A DNA stretch of 64,000 nucleotides, from assembly GCA_964023275.1 (NCBI GenBank), contig OZ029916.1, forward strand, positions 45,975,304-46,039,303. Direction: 5' to 3'. Of the stretch, positions 12,201 through 30,704 are shown one piece after another (positions within the stretch are counted from its first letter, which is position 1; every line of letters begins with the position of its first letter). The notes under the pieces are model-generated. The model was not told the origin of the DNA, made no database searches, and saw only the letters and a list, made by a program, of their open reading frames with translations. Both the position numbers and the translations under genes were made by a program. Origin of the DNA: Norana najaformis (lineage: Eukaryota; Annelida; Clitellata; Crassiclitellata; Hormogastridae).

Positions 12201-15200
12201 GGTCATAGATACCAGAAGTTAGACTACGGTGGGTTGAAACAGATGAGTTTCACGTCTAGACCTGAATGAAAGTTATACTATTCCATTTTACAGAGAAAAT
12301 CCCTAAGATTAAATTTACTATAATTTCCTTATGGTGACAGTTGACGAATACAGGCACATCCTCAAAAGTTTATTATGCAGTTAGCATAATTGGTTAAGCT
12401 CACTTTGTATATTCAATCACTTCCCTGATCCATCGGGTTTCGACCTGGCTTCTCCAATGGATTTCGATTTTCAATTACAATTCACTTTAATCAACCATCT
12501 AAGCACTACAGAAGTCACCAGATTATGCTTCATTACCAACAGAAGTGATCTCCATTATGGTGGTAAAATAGTCTTTTACCTGAATAGCTTCAATAAGTTT
12601 GTCCAACTTTCCTTCCTGCTTCTCCTTTGCCAGTTCTTTCTTCTGCTCCACCAGCTCCTTTCGCTTTTCCTTCTCCTGTTTCTTCTGATCATTGAATAAT
12701 AAAATATTTAAAATAAACTGAATAGAAGATGCAACACAAAATACTCAATCACAATTTGTCAAAATATATTATAAAAGCAAAAACGATAAATGACGACAAG
12801 ATGGATGGAGCGTGCCAGAGCCGATGAATAAGCTGGTCTCCTTGAAGCAGCGTTTGTGGCAGTGAGAAATTTGGGAGATTTACATTATACTGCAATTTGA
12901 ACTTTGAACCTTCTCTGAGTAAAACTAGTAACTTTGTGGAGTAACTATGGCACAAATGATGGCTTATCGTTAGGCAGTGGTTACATATGTGCTTGTAAAA
13001 CTTTAAACTGCTAAAGCACCATTTAAAAGCTAAGTGCATAACACTCGTTTAGTCACGAGCACTGCGTCAAGTCAGATGGGATGACAGATACTGTACGATT
13101 ACCAAAATCTTGTTGCCAGGAGACTAGAGAGAGAGAGAGAGAGACTGCCAGAAGACCAGATAGAGAGAGACAGAGAGTGAAACAGTGAAAAATAGTAAGG
13201 AAACCAATTCCTTGTCTTACCAACAGTTGGTTGGCTTTTGTTCGTAGTTCGAGTAGTTTCTTATCATCCGGGCAAATCTGAAGCACCAAAAATTACAGCT
13301 AAGGAAAGTAAACCAACCACATGAACACAAAAACCTGGTGCATAAATTAATAATACTAATCATAATAATATTGATGTTCAAAATAATATCGAAGGCCAGC
13401 GGCTTAAGCTAACCTCCAGAGGCCGCCATGAGTATGAAGTGTTAGCGACTTCATTTTTCTCAGCCTTGGCATATGAAGGTTAGTGGCCACTCCTCTTTCA
13501 CTGTCTGCCCTTCCCACTAAGTGTATGTTCAGTGTACTCATTTTATAGCACAGTTCGCTTGAGGCGGGGGCAGATGGACCTCTACCAGGGCTTTGAACTC
13601 CTGACCTTTGCTAAATACTAGACTATCATTTGCCCCTCAAATAACATGATGACAGCTATAATTGTAATTATAATTCAGTTTTATTTACTCCTAACTATTC
13701 AGTTTTATTTACTCCTAACCTAATTTTTTGTTAAACATTAAACAATTTGTCTGAAATCATATTTTTTCAATAAGTAATCTAACATACTGCAAGGCCTTCA
13801 TCACACCATTTGACCGCAGTGTCGTAAGCTTTCCTTTCAATGGAACACATCACACCTTGTTTAAAAGAGAAGAAAAGCAACATCATAATTTTCAGCTAAG
13901 TTACACCCTCACACGGGATCACTACCAAGAAGCCAACATGACCACACCAGTCGAAAAACATGATACCGTTCTTAACCTCCAAATTCTCATTTCTAAACCC
14001 CAAAGGATGGAAGGTTGAACAGTCACCGTAAAAGACCTAGCATTCCACTTTGTCATGCCTCACAAAAAGCAAAGGAAAAATAAAATCCTGCATATGGAGG
14101 CGAATGATTTGAGTGGCCTGCCATTTTACTTGCCAGTTAGCAAAGCAACTCGTGAGCAAATAACTTCTCTAAGATCACAACTGTGCAATGTATCTGCTAT
14201 GTGGGTTTGCACCCGCATACGTAATGTAAAGTAACAGTGATACGGGAGTGCCTCTGAGGTGTTTCTCTTGTAGAGGCACTATATAAATCTGCAATTACAA
14301 TTACAATAACAAACAGTACACACTCTGGACAGAATTTAAAATACATATATGGAGTAAAGGTATACCTAATAACCTACGTATTTTCTTTAACCCTTTCTTT
14401 ATATACTTCTTTTTACCTTAATATTTGGGTATTTTCTTTCCAAGCTAAGTAAATAACCCAACAGTAATTGGTAAAATTATCTAAATTTGTTCTTTATTTA
14501 TAAGCAAAAGCCTAATGAAGCAAAAACTTAATGAAGGAAATGCCTAATGAAGCAAACTGGCATTCTAATGATGCAGTAATTTACCTCGAAGAATGGCTTT
14601 TGTGTGATCTGGTTTGAACTTTCTTGCCATCACACAGTCATAGAATGCTGACCGAAAATTTCCTATGGTAAAGCCACAAATTATGATTATCATTATTATC
14701 ATTAATTAGTAACTTCTATCATGCAGAAACTCCATCAACCAATGGTGCACCAAAACCAAGCCACAATCAGGTCAATATCAAAAAGAGCAGAAACGCAAAT
14801 GCAAATAAATGCAAATAAATGCAAATGCATAAGTTTTCTATAATCACGTCAGAACTGATCAGAGAAAAAATGGAGGATGAGCATCTCAAAAGTAAAGTAG
14901 GTTAGACTATGGAAGATGAGGAGAAAAGTCTCAAGATTAGATTAGATTTAGATTAGAAAATGAGGAGAAGAGCGACCAGCTTACCTAGATGGTAGTTGGC
15001 AGCTGCTCGATTTGTGTAGAGAATCGCGTTCAGTAGTTTGTCTCTTGGTAGGCATTTGATTCCGGCCGTGTAGTTATCGATGGCCCAGCGATACTTCTTC
15101 CTTTCAAAGTTTTTGTTGCCATCTTCTTTGTAGCTCAGAGCATTGTCTGAAACATAATATTATTTAATTTAATACCGCTGATATATATATATATATCTAA

Positions 15201-16781
15201 CACAATTCACCAGATGATTGTTGTGTTGGCCTAACAAAAACACATAGGTATCAGCATGTTACATCAATAATGCATTCGTCAGACTGGCTGCCCATTAAGC
15301 AAAGAATCCAGTTTAAAATCGGTCTTATAGTTCAAAAGTACTACAATTAAATCATCTGACCTATCAAGTGTCATAGGAAAAAATTGCACTTGATTGTTCT
15401 GGTTATACCTCGTACCAGAATAGTGTTGGGTTCCAGATGGATCTCGGTTCCTGGTACATTGTTCTGGTTATACCTCGTACCAGAATAGTGTTGGGTTCCA
15501 GATGGATCTCGGTTCCTGGTACACAGCTTTGGTAAACGCTGACAAGTTTTGTTTGTTCTGTCAGTAATGTGACGTTATTCAGGTGTAAACTTAAGACTCC
15601 TCTCTTTCAAATTGCTTACCCACCTTAGCCTAACTTCTGGTTTCTCTGACCTATAGGAATTCGAGCTGGCTTCTCCAAAGGATTCTGATTATGATAACAA
15701 CACCACAGAAGTCACTAGATTAGATTAGACAGATGTATCCTATAAATTGCCACAGATCAAGTGTATACAATAGCTCAATACCTACAGCAGTATAACAGAA
15801 AGATCTAGAAAAACATGCTTAGTTTTCAGGAACTGAATTTATTAAGACTGAAAATAAGATCAGACACTAAGTAAATGTCTGGTAATAATAGAAGCTGACG
15901 TGGTATACCACCGGACAAAAACTTTAACTTTAAAAGAAATCACGACAAATGAAAACTGAAAATCAAGCCACAAAAATGAAAGTGCAGATATCTCTGCAGC
16001 AAACAATCACTGATCTATACTTTTTGACTAGAGTTTCTGAAGTGACAATCGACTGAATCCTTATGCATTACGATCATGGTGCTATAGAAGTCATTAGATC
16101 AGATTAGATTAGATCCGGTCACTAACAATTCTAACCTTCAGTTGAGTCCGACTCATATTTCAGGGCCTGTAAGCCTTCCATGGCCTCAGACATCGGTTTA
16201 GTTTCGTCAAAATCAGTCATAAAAGCAGGATGCTGTTTTAACTCCTGCAAATTGAAATATTCCAAATCATTCATTAACCGCTCTTAAGAGCAGATGCCGA
16301 GGGTCATGTCTTCCTTCACTTCAACTTAGAAAGCCAGCACAAACAGGTGTGCAAGAATGATGATGATGATAAAAATAGTAAAAGTAGTAGTAGTGGTGGT
16401 GGTGATGATGACGACGACGACGATGATAATAATAATAATAATAACAACAATAATAATAAAAAAGGCATCACTGATGGCTGTTTTGATGCTAAACCACAGG
16501 CAGTTAGGTAAAACCAATGTCTAGAGAATACTGAATGAGGTAAGAAGAGGTAAGGTAAGGTAAGGCAAGGTACATTCAACATTTAAAGTAGTACTATATA
16601 GAGTAAATTCAGTGTTGTGCATATAAAAAATACTGACAGCAACCAATTCATCCAGCGTCTGTTCATTCTCTGAACTGCGAACATCTGTTTTGGTTTTACT
16701 TTCTTCAACTTTGCTCGCTATGAAGGATTCCAAGTCCTTGTCCAGCTTTTCGGCCAACATTCTTCTCTCTTCATCATCCAT
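9208..16781 (-). CDS. TTC4: Tetratricopeptide repeat protein 4 (Hsp70/Hsp90 co-chaperone)
   Basis: Eleven coding exons on the minus strand: 16781-16638, 16244-16136, 15146-14985, 14662-14585, 13855-13788, 13277-13221, 12684-12580, 11944-11739, 10821-10731, 10206-10124, 9298-9208. All phases agree; they give 397 aa, close to the family's usual size. The N-terminal part has HPAFM, typical of TTC4/Cns1. Exons 3-6 (about residues 84-206) are the TPR clamp, with AILYTNRAAANYHLGNFRSA and KWCDEGL. Exon 7 is a charged KKQEKEKRKEL helix. Exons 8-11 form the C-terminal domain (LHWPVMFLYPEF, CFEDRES, STLLSVLQ, TPNFILFVKDSN). TTC4 and yeast Cns1 bridge Hsp70 and Hsp90 in cytosol and nucleus; that is family knowledge. 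The first donor could be 9 bases earlier, in phase. A splice acceptor (aattttag) lies about 9 bp before the ATG, so a non-coding first exon is likely. Confidence 0.94.
9370..9615 (+). repeat. Fold-back element, family F
   Basis: Carries ggcctcgaccctgct and tttttcaatgaattaatc, then gtgagatcc and cccgtttgaatgggcccc. These are the same blocks, in the opposite order, as at 8518-8645. A tail with cgggacgcgaaccggcatcc resembles a tRNA B box in reverse. It lies just left of the TTC4 terminal exon. Confidence 0.55.
9700..9853 (-). mobile_element. tRNA-derived SINE, family A, in TTC4 last intron
   Basis: Reverse-complement copy: the + strand shows the tail side (ttattaaacaccaatatct) first, then a reversed B-box (ggctcgaactcat) and reversed A-box (aaccagtcggctaccatgcccc). 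Confidence 0.8.
9880..10085 (+). repeat. LINE 3'-end fragment, family L-D
   Basis: Contains ctctctggtcttctggcaac, gacttgacacagtgttcatg and agggctttagaaatttcgag. The same order recurs at 33040-33215 and 60180-60330, and reversed at 13035-13175. It ends just before TTC4 exon 10. Confidence 0.6.
10410..10575 (+). repeat. LINE 3'-end fragment, family L-A
   Basis: The + strand block cttctcgtttctctgaaat...attttgaccagccttctccaac, then caatcatcaattgaggcctt and ggcgctgtagaagcg, matches the L-A tails. It lies within a TTC4 intron. Confidence 0.6.
11371..11537 (-). mobile_element. tRNA-derived SINE, family A
   Basis: Minus-strand copy in a TTC4 intron with tail ttatttctgcatttattaag, reversed B-box ggcttgaaccc and reversed A-box caatcggctactgtgcccca. 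Confidence 0.8.
12085..12290 (-). repeat. LINE 3'-end fragment, family L-A
   Basis: Starts with the characteristic taatgacttctatggtgcc and runs through catcaattgatggtcgcc and gaagccaggtcgaattcc to agatgagtttcacgtctaga. It parallels 48181-48450 and 50553-50910. It lies in a TTC4 intron. Confidence 0.7.
13035..13175 (-). repeat. LINE 3'-end fragment L-D with (GA)n
   Basis: Reverse complement of the L-D block: gcactgcgtcaagtcagatg, then tcttgttgccaggagac, followed by a short GA run at about 13125-13144. It sits close to TTC4 exon 6. Confidence 0.5.
13420..13640 (-). mobile_element. tRNA-derived SINE, family B
   Basis: Contains gtatgaagtgttagcgactt, agccttggcatatgaagg, tgtactcattttatagc and a reversed B-box-like ctttgaactcctgacc. 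It lies in a TTC4 intron. Confidence 0.65.
15394..15735 (+). repeat. L-A LINE fragment with internal 65-bp tandem duplication
   Basis: Two essentially identical 65-bp units, 15394-15458 and 15459-15523, each carrying ctcgtaccagaatagtgttg. The downstream part (cttctggtttctctgaccta, gaattcgagctggcttctcc) and the end at gaagtcactagattagatta match the L-A tail. The duplicated block corresponds to the region just before the recognisable reverse-transcriptase C-terminal remnant in the 50553-50910 copy. Confidence 0.75.
16025..16115 (+). repeat. L-A LINE tail
   Basis: Short degenerate tail ending ggtgctatagaagtcatta followed by GATCAGATTAGATTAGATC, directly upstream of TTC4 exon 2. Confidence 0.55.
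16357..16460. repeat. Compound trinucleotide microsatellite
   Basis: Runs of gat, gta/gtg, gac and aat triplets in succession, about 100 bp, inside TTC4 intron 1. Long polar-residue frames on either strand come only from this composition. Confidence 0.9.
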
Positions 16782-17100
16782 TTCTTACTCTAAAATTTAA
16801 ACAGCTGTACCACACTTCAGAATGAGATTATGTATAATGGACAGGGCAACAAAAGTTAACATAAGGTAGTAAAGAGGTAAGACAGGGTAAAGTAAGGTAT
16901 GGTAAGGTATTAATTCAGAGCATATATGTCTAATAATTAGAAACTTCTAATGTGCTGGTGTATAATGCACAAGGCATCAACCGATGGTGCACAAGTGCCC
17001 CTTCAAGGTATCTATCTACTCATAGGGCTACCAGCCTATTCCCAGCAAAGTAAACAGTTTTCAAGTTACGTTAAGGTAAAGTAAGGTAAGAATAGTAAGT
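16536..17100. repeat. Dispersed GGTAA microsatellite clusters around TTC4 exon 1
   Basis: Three short GGTAA/AAGGT-rich tracts (about 16536-16575, 16863-16915 and 17065-17100) flank the first TTC4 coding exon. A fourth similar tract is at 28998-29020. Confidence 0.6.
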
Positions 17101-17464
17101 AACTGTTTATTTATTACACACTTCAATCCACAGTAATTCTCAAGCCACAGTCCTGCGGTTGAACGAGGCATCGGGTGTCTTGCAAACAAAACAATCCAAA
17201 CTTCTCTTCATGGGTTACATGGCCTGATTATGAATAGTCAGTTTTACACGAAACACCGAGATTCGAAGCCCGGATACTGATGTGAAAAGCGAGCGCAACA
17301 ACAAAAGTAGCCTCTCGGAATTGGTTTATAGGACTGGCATCATTCGCATATTTTTATGTGAATCGTAAGTCGCAAATTTTGATTATGATGTAAACCTACT
17401 ATTTTCAACGGGGTTACGGCGCGACACTTGCAGTATTTAGGAAGACCCTTGTGCGATATTTGAA

Positions 17465-17700
17465 CTATAACTGAGTCACGTGCGTGCTTCACGATCTTCT
17501 GTTTAATTATCTATAGATAGTTCTCTCGAAACAGTAGATCTAACAATTTACATGATTTTTTTGCAAAGTTTTAATAAATATCTTAATAATTTGGGAGGAA
17601 AACAGCAAACAGTGTCTTTATTGTTAACTGAGAATGGAAACGTGCCACATTTGTCAACAAAACGCCGCCATCTTGCTTCGTCTTAGCTGGCAACTTCAGT
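17465..17700 (-). promoter_or_regulatory. Candidate upstream regulatory region of TTC4
   Basis: A CACGTG E-box lies at 17477-17482. A YY1-type element lies at about 17665-17675, reading CAAGATGGCGGC on the minus strand, the form often found just downstream of start sites. It is 0.9 kb from the TTC4 ATG, so it fits only if a 5' UTR intron exists, which the acceptor beside the ATG suggests. Orientation is inferred. Confidence 0.35.
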
Positions 17701-17877
17701 AGCGCATTTCACAGAAATTTAATCTAAATTTAAAACGGCCTTTCTCCATCGCTGAGTATCAATCAGCCAATTATGCGATTATTTCTAAACAGTGAGGTCT
17801 TACAGACAAACTGTTTTTGTCCTCCAAGCTGTTGAACATTTGAGATCGGATCTCAAAGTATTCAGTAATGCAGGGTA

Positions 17878-18550
17878 AAACGTAATCGTAATCGTATACT
17901 CGAGATGAAATTTTCTACAACGCCTAACGAAAGCTAAACCGCGGGAACCTGCTTATTCACATGCTCTCAGTCGAAATAAAATCAATAGGTAAAAAGGGTT
18001 CGGTTCCAGATCACGAATCCAAACGTCAGGCAGAGAGACAGCGTGGCAGTTACGGTGGGGTGGGCGGTGTTTGGGATTGGAGGGGGAGAGAGGGGAGAGG
18101 GAGAGAGGAAAGAGGGAGAGAGAGAGAAAGTAGGTGTCAGGCTCTGTGAAAGAGGAAGGTTTTCAGTTTTGAGTGAAAGGCCGATGCAGAAATTGCAAGT
18201 GATGGACCATGATGAATTTGTATGAAGGGTCAGATAACTGTCGCAGTTCTGGGGGAGCTTATTCCAGAGTGCTGGGGCTGCTATAACTATGGAACGATTA
18301 CCAAATTTTAAGGATGAGGTGACGGACGGGGGGAGAAGTTTTAGGGCAGAAGAGGATAGTGAAGTGAAAGTGAAGATAGTGAAGTTGGCTGAAATGTAGT
18401 CTTGTATACAATTCGGCCAGTCTTGAAAATCATTCGCTTTTCTATGGGCAGCCAATGGAATGATTTTAAGATAGGCGATATATGTTCATATTTGGAAGCT
18501 TCAGTGATAGCTCTCGCCGAAGCATTTTTAACTCTTTGAAGCTTCATCAA
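17878..18550 (-). mobile_element. 5'-truncated LINE (family L-B) with reverse-transcriptase C-terminal remnant
   Basis: Reading on the minus strand, 18550-18360 encodes LQRVKNASARAITEASKYEH then LKSFHWLPIEKRMIFKT, the typical end of CR1/L2/Jockey-type reverse transcriptase. After a frame break it continues FGNRSIVIAAPALWNKLP. The element ends in a GATTAC-type tail (+ strand gtaatcgtaatcgta at about 17882). It is broken by frameshifts and A/G-rich expansion, so inactive. It is intergenic between TTC4 and ANP32. Confidence 0.85.
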
Positions 18551-18744
18551 GTTAGTTCTTTAAATGCCAGTAACTGATCATATGTAGTCAGTTTTATTAG
18601 CGCATCAAGTGGGGCGCTACTGCGGCCATCTGGCGATTAGCCAGAACTGCTATTAACTGCTACAATCAAGTTTTCCCAACGTTTCAGGAGCCACACATGG
18701 CACGAGGCACCGTCGAGGCACGTACGGAACATACGTGAGGCTTA

Positions 18745-18985
18745 CCCGGGGACCTTCAATGGCGTGGCGCCCATTCAAATGGGCAACGGTGGTGAAATAA
18801 AATGTAAATAAATGAAATGTACACGTTTTTATAGCGATCGTAGGGCCTCGATCCTGTCATTTTTCAACGAATTTATCGGGTGAGAGCCGTCACTACAACC
18901 TCCCGTTCAAATGAAGGATCTCACCCAATAAATTCATTGACAAATTAGCACAGCGGAGGCCATATGGTCGCTACAGATAACCGTG
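18745..18985. mobile_element. Fold-back (palindromic) element, family F
   Basis: The left arm contains gcccattcaaatgggcaac. The core shows ggcctcgatcctgtca...cgaatttatcgggtgagag and, about 40 bp later, the inverse ggatctcacccaataaattc...gcggaggccatatgg. The two arms are near-perfect reverse complements of about 45 bp. No coding capacity; it looks like a MITE-type non-autonomous element. Confidence 0.75.
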
Positions 18986-19339
18986 TACATTTACGTTTAT
19001 TTTACATATTTTTGTAGGAATATATTTGATCTCTAGACTGAAACCATTTCTACTGATATACGTATAGGTCTAGTGACTTTGCAAATAATTTTAATTGAAA
19101 TACGATCTTTGGCTGAAACCTAAAAATAGGGATTGAATTATTCGAAACTTTCGCATAGCTTATCAAAGTTTAAATATGATTCTGTCATGGCACATGACCA
19201 TATTTAATTGGTGGGCATACACAGGTTGCATGTTTTAATAAAAAGGTTGATGTCTAATTCTGCTACTGAAAGCATTCCATAATATTTCCAATTCAACTGG
19301 CGCCACGGAGAAAAATCGGACTTGTGAGGCGGCGCATAG

Positions 19340-19529
19340 GCTTTTTGTCACGTGACGGAAAGACGTGCATCTATTGGCTGACAATTACCCAGCGTGGCCT
19401 TCGTTTCCGGTAAGAGCGTCGTGGTAGATTCGTATCGAGTCAAAGTAGAATAACAAAGGTGTTCGTTGTCGTTCGATTGAGTTTCAGAGATCCGCAAAAG
19501 TCGCCCCGATTCAGCAGAAACATCCAAAG
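19340..19529 (+). promoter_or_regulatory. Probable ANP32 promoter and 5' UTR
   Basis: A palindromic GTCACGTGAC E-box (19347-19356), an ATTGG inverted CCAAT box (19373-19377) and an ETS-like TTCCGG (19405-19410) cluster within 70 bp. They lie 120-180 bp before the ANP32 ATG, in CpG-richer DNA than the surroundings. Confidence 0.6.
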
Positions 19530-27054
<7,525 letters not shown>

Positions 27055-27939
27055 ACAGTTTGCAATTAAAAAATTGTGCAAAAACTCTTGAACAGATGGC
27101 AAATGACCTATGCTTAAGGAAATAAACAGTTGTGTAGGCAGCAGACGTCTAGATTTTAGTGTTACGAAAATTGTTAAGGTTCACACGCGGTTGGGAAACG
27201 AGTGTTCTGTTGGTCCGTTCTCTGCCGTGCGTCTTCTGGAAGCAAGAAACGCCGAAAGATGCTGCGATCGTTCTTTTCTGACGTGCACGGGGTGTGTTGA
27301 CTGCACTGTACATTTTAAACGTTAAGCATAGGTTGGTTTCTAAAGCATTTGCGAATTGTTTATGTCAGTATGAATTTCCAACTGTTTTGGACCCTTTTTG
27401 TTAACCAGATCTTTGGCTAAGTTTTTCTTATGTTAAAACGCAGCAAAAACGAGTACTTTGCTTCGGGGTGGGTAGAGGCTAAAATCAACTCTAAAATTGG
27501 CGACCATCTGAGGTGGGGAACCTACAAATGTGCTTTGGTCAGTTTTGGAATTTTTTAAAATTTGATCAAGTGGGTGTGGTAATTGTTGCAATGGATTTCA
27601 GGGTTTTAGTTTTATGAAAAGTATGGGAGGTTCCAAGTTTCTAATTGCTCTTGTGCATGGTTAGGGAAAATAGTTGTAGCATTTTTACAGCATTACTTAG
27701 GAAAACTGAACGGATCTTGTTAACTGATCAGATGTTTGTGATGTCCTGGCCTCTCTTACCAAGCAGTGTTTGTTGGTGATGCCATCACAGAGGAAGACAA
27801 GTTCTAGGATGAACTGGCTTTGTGCTTAGGACCTATGCGCTACCATTAGAGTCTGCTTAAAGCAATCATGTTGCTTTTACCACACTCGGAGCCACAGTCT
27901 TTTGATTATTCAGTTTAATTGCTGATTTTTTTCAGCCGA

Positions 27940-28137
27940 GACACCTATTATTTCTCCATTCATTATGCACCACTATCTACATGATTTGTCATCAATTGGT
28001 AATGATAATGCCGAGCAATTGTGAATGCAGGACTTGCTCAAGGCCCCTTTACAGTAACCGTCTTGGGGAGGAGGCTCGAATCTGTACTCTTCACGTTACA
28101 GCTTAAAGGCTCTAATCATTCAGCTACCATGCCCCAC
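27940..28137 (-). mobile_element. tRNA-derived SINE, family A
   Basis: Minus copy: tail side cctattatttctccatt, body tgctcaaggcccctttacag, reversed B-box ggaggctcgaatctg, and the end ctaatcattcagctaccatgcccc. Confidence 0.8.
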
Positions 28138-28794
28138 TCTAGCGACAGTCCTAGGTTCAGCTAAGCAGTTTCGTGGTTGAAAAATTTAGAAAGCACTAGA
28201 AAACTTGTGCGCTTTGCTGAATGTGGTGAACAAGCTGCAGAAGTGTTACGCCGTGAACCACACCGTGTGAGAATTTCCATGAAAATTTTTTGCTTGCACC
28301 ATAACATTTTTTGTTGTGGGTAACTGAACATTCTTGAATTGGTTGTTTAATACATTGAGGCAATTTAAATGGGTAACTTCCCTACTTGGCAGGCTAAAAT
28401 GCAGCTTGTGGAAAGGTTCAGTTGTTTGTAACTTGCACAATGGTCCACTTGCATTTAAGACTTGTATTGTTTAGGGAATAGGTTTTTGGTCAGTTTTATT
28501 TAGGTTGTTAATGCACAGCTGACATCTTGTTTAAAAGTATTCATCGGAAGTTTGGGTAGATTTAAAGCTACCTCTGTGTTTGACAAAATTTGCCACCTGA
28601 AAAATTGGAATTAACTGTTTCACTGGATTCTTTTAACCAGTTTGTGTTCTATGTTGACAGGTTTTCATTAACTGTTAAATTGCAAAAAAACTAGTCTTTA
28701 CACTTCTGCATAGTTTTGCTTCCTGTAACGTAACTGTACATGTTACTTTAACACAAACATCGATGTGCAAAAGCCCACAGCATTCTACCTTCCA

Positions 28795-28930
28795 GTATCT
28801 CTGACCTGTTGAATTTTGGTGGGACTTCTCCCTCCATTAATGATCGTGAAGAGTTGTCCCTTCAAACTGACCATCGACTGATGTCATACATGTTGTTATG
28901 GGCAATGTGGAAGCCCTTGGAACAGATAAG
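28795..28930 (+). repeat. LINE 3'-end fragment, family L-A
   Basis: ccagtatctctgacctgttg, then ttctccctccattaatgatc and accatcgactgatgtcatac. A diverged copy of the L-A tail. Confidence 0.5.
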
Positions 28931-29021
28931 AAACACCCTGGACCAAAGCCATCCTGCAACTGCTTTATTCGTTCTCGTGTAACGAATTTGTCTTTGTAAA
29001 GTATGGTAATGGTAAGGTAAT

Positions 29022-29230
29022 GGGGCACGGTAGCATATATGGGGCATGGTAGCATACTAGATAGAGCGCTCGGCTTGTAAGGCGTAGAGTACGGGTTCGA
29101 GCCTCCTTCAAGATGGTTCCTGTGTAGGGACCTTGAGCAAGTCCTTAACTCACAACTGCTTGGCGCCATCGACTGATGCTAAGTCATTAGATAGCGGTGC
29201 CTAGTAAATGCAGAAATAAACAAAAAATGA
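29022..29230 (+). mobile_element. tRNA-derived SINE, family A, with duplicated head
   Basis: A partial head ggggcacggtagcatata at 29022 is followed at 29041 by the full ggggcatggtagcatact. Then come the B-box GGGTTCGAGCC, the body tgtgtagggaccttgagcaa and a gcagaaataaac tail. Confidence 0.85.
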
Positions 29231-30119
29231 GCGACTCAAACCTTTGTAGATAGCAGTCCTTAAATGCCTGGGTTGAACTTGTGAAACTGCAAAAGCAGTG
29301 GATCCGTAAGATACGTTCCTTAGACGCTGCATGGTTTAAACTTCAGTAGTTACGAAAAACAGTTTGTGAAAGATGTTTCTATTGCAGAAACGTTTGTTTT
29401 TAAAATTGCACAAAACAAAAATCTAATACTGCTCAAAAAGAACAAAAATCAACCAATGATATACATAATTGACTGAACAATGTTGTCTTTGGCTAAAGTT
29501 TCTGGAACTGGTAGAGACATTTTGGTGTATGCTATACAATGTAATTATCACAAATAGTTAACTCCTGCAGCACAAGTGTATAATTCACAAGGCAACAACC
29601 TTTGCACGTAAGTATAAAGATGAAAGCCCAGTTTTTAAGGTTAAAATTTTTGCATAACTACAAAGTACAAACTCAGAATACCTGATAAGTTTGACTGGCA
29701 AAATTGTTGTGTATTATATGTTCAAAGTAGCAACCGTACTTTAGCAAATGGTTTGTAACAGTTTTGATTGCAAAAAACTAGTCTCTTCAACTTACACATT
29801 CAACCTTATTTACATGTTCAACTTACATATATTCAGTTAAAATAATTACACTATTATTAGATAAATTACAATCAATTGTAGCTGATTATTCATAAAAACA
29901 CTGAAGTAGTTATGATTTTGTGCAGTGGGCCTTCCACAGACAATCCTAACTGGTTGTGCATATCTATATTTACTGTATGCCATTTTACAATTACAAAGCA
30001 GGAATCCATGATGCTAAGAAAAGCTTGCTCAGATTAAGGTTTCAACACGACAACCATTCCAGAGGCCGCTCAGATTTGCATGGTCCACGTTACAAAGGAG
30101 AGTAGTTTACAAATCATAA

Positions 30120-30205
30120 ACCCTGGCTTGACCCCTGGATTTTGACCTGGCACCAAAACTCACCAAACAACCAAGCTCTTGCAGACTTGACTTGATATAG
30201 CATCA
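30120..30205 (+). repeat. LINE-like fragment, family L-C
   Basis: The block gattttgacctggcaccaaa, then aagctcttgcagacttgact and tgata. Its partner at 34082-34200 has the same order. Confidence 0.5.
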
Positions 30206-30704
30206 GTGCAAGCTCGACTAGTTAAAATTCTTTAAAATGTTAACTTTTCTTAAAAACCACACAAAGAATAATTTTAAGATTAAACTACTCCTTAACACTG
30301 TTTCCAGCAATCTGGGTAAGTCCAACGTTGTATATCAATACTGTGCTCAATGTGGATTCCCACTAGTAAAATTCATGAGCGTTGTTAGAGTTCATTAAGA
30401 AGGAAAACTCTGTCTATACGACCGTGTCCATGTAAGCCATTAATTGTCAAGAAATATTGCCAAATTGTAGCACGAAATGCCCTTAAATAACAAACTACAT
30501 GATATCAAAATAGCTAGACATTGCTGAAATGTATATTGTGAGAAATAATGGTTTTTAAGATCACAAAAAGTTTTACCTAACTGAAAATTTTACCAGTGGT
30601 TAAAGCTTCTACCGTCAAATAATCTGTACCGCACCCGACAGATTTTCGAATGAATGCGGCTTAAGACAATGAATATTTACAAGCAAAGTTAACTGTTCAA
30701 GAAA

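Noticed and set aside
16316..16582. Leu/Ser/Ile-rich minus-strand frames
   Set aside because: Low-complexity read-through of a trinucleotide microsatellite.
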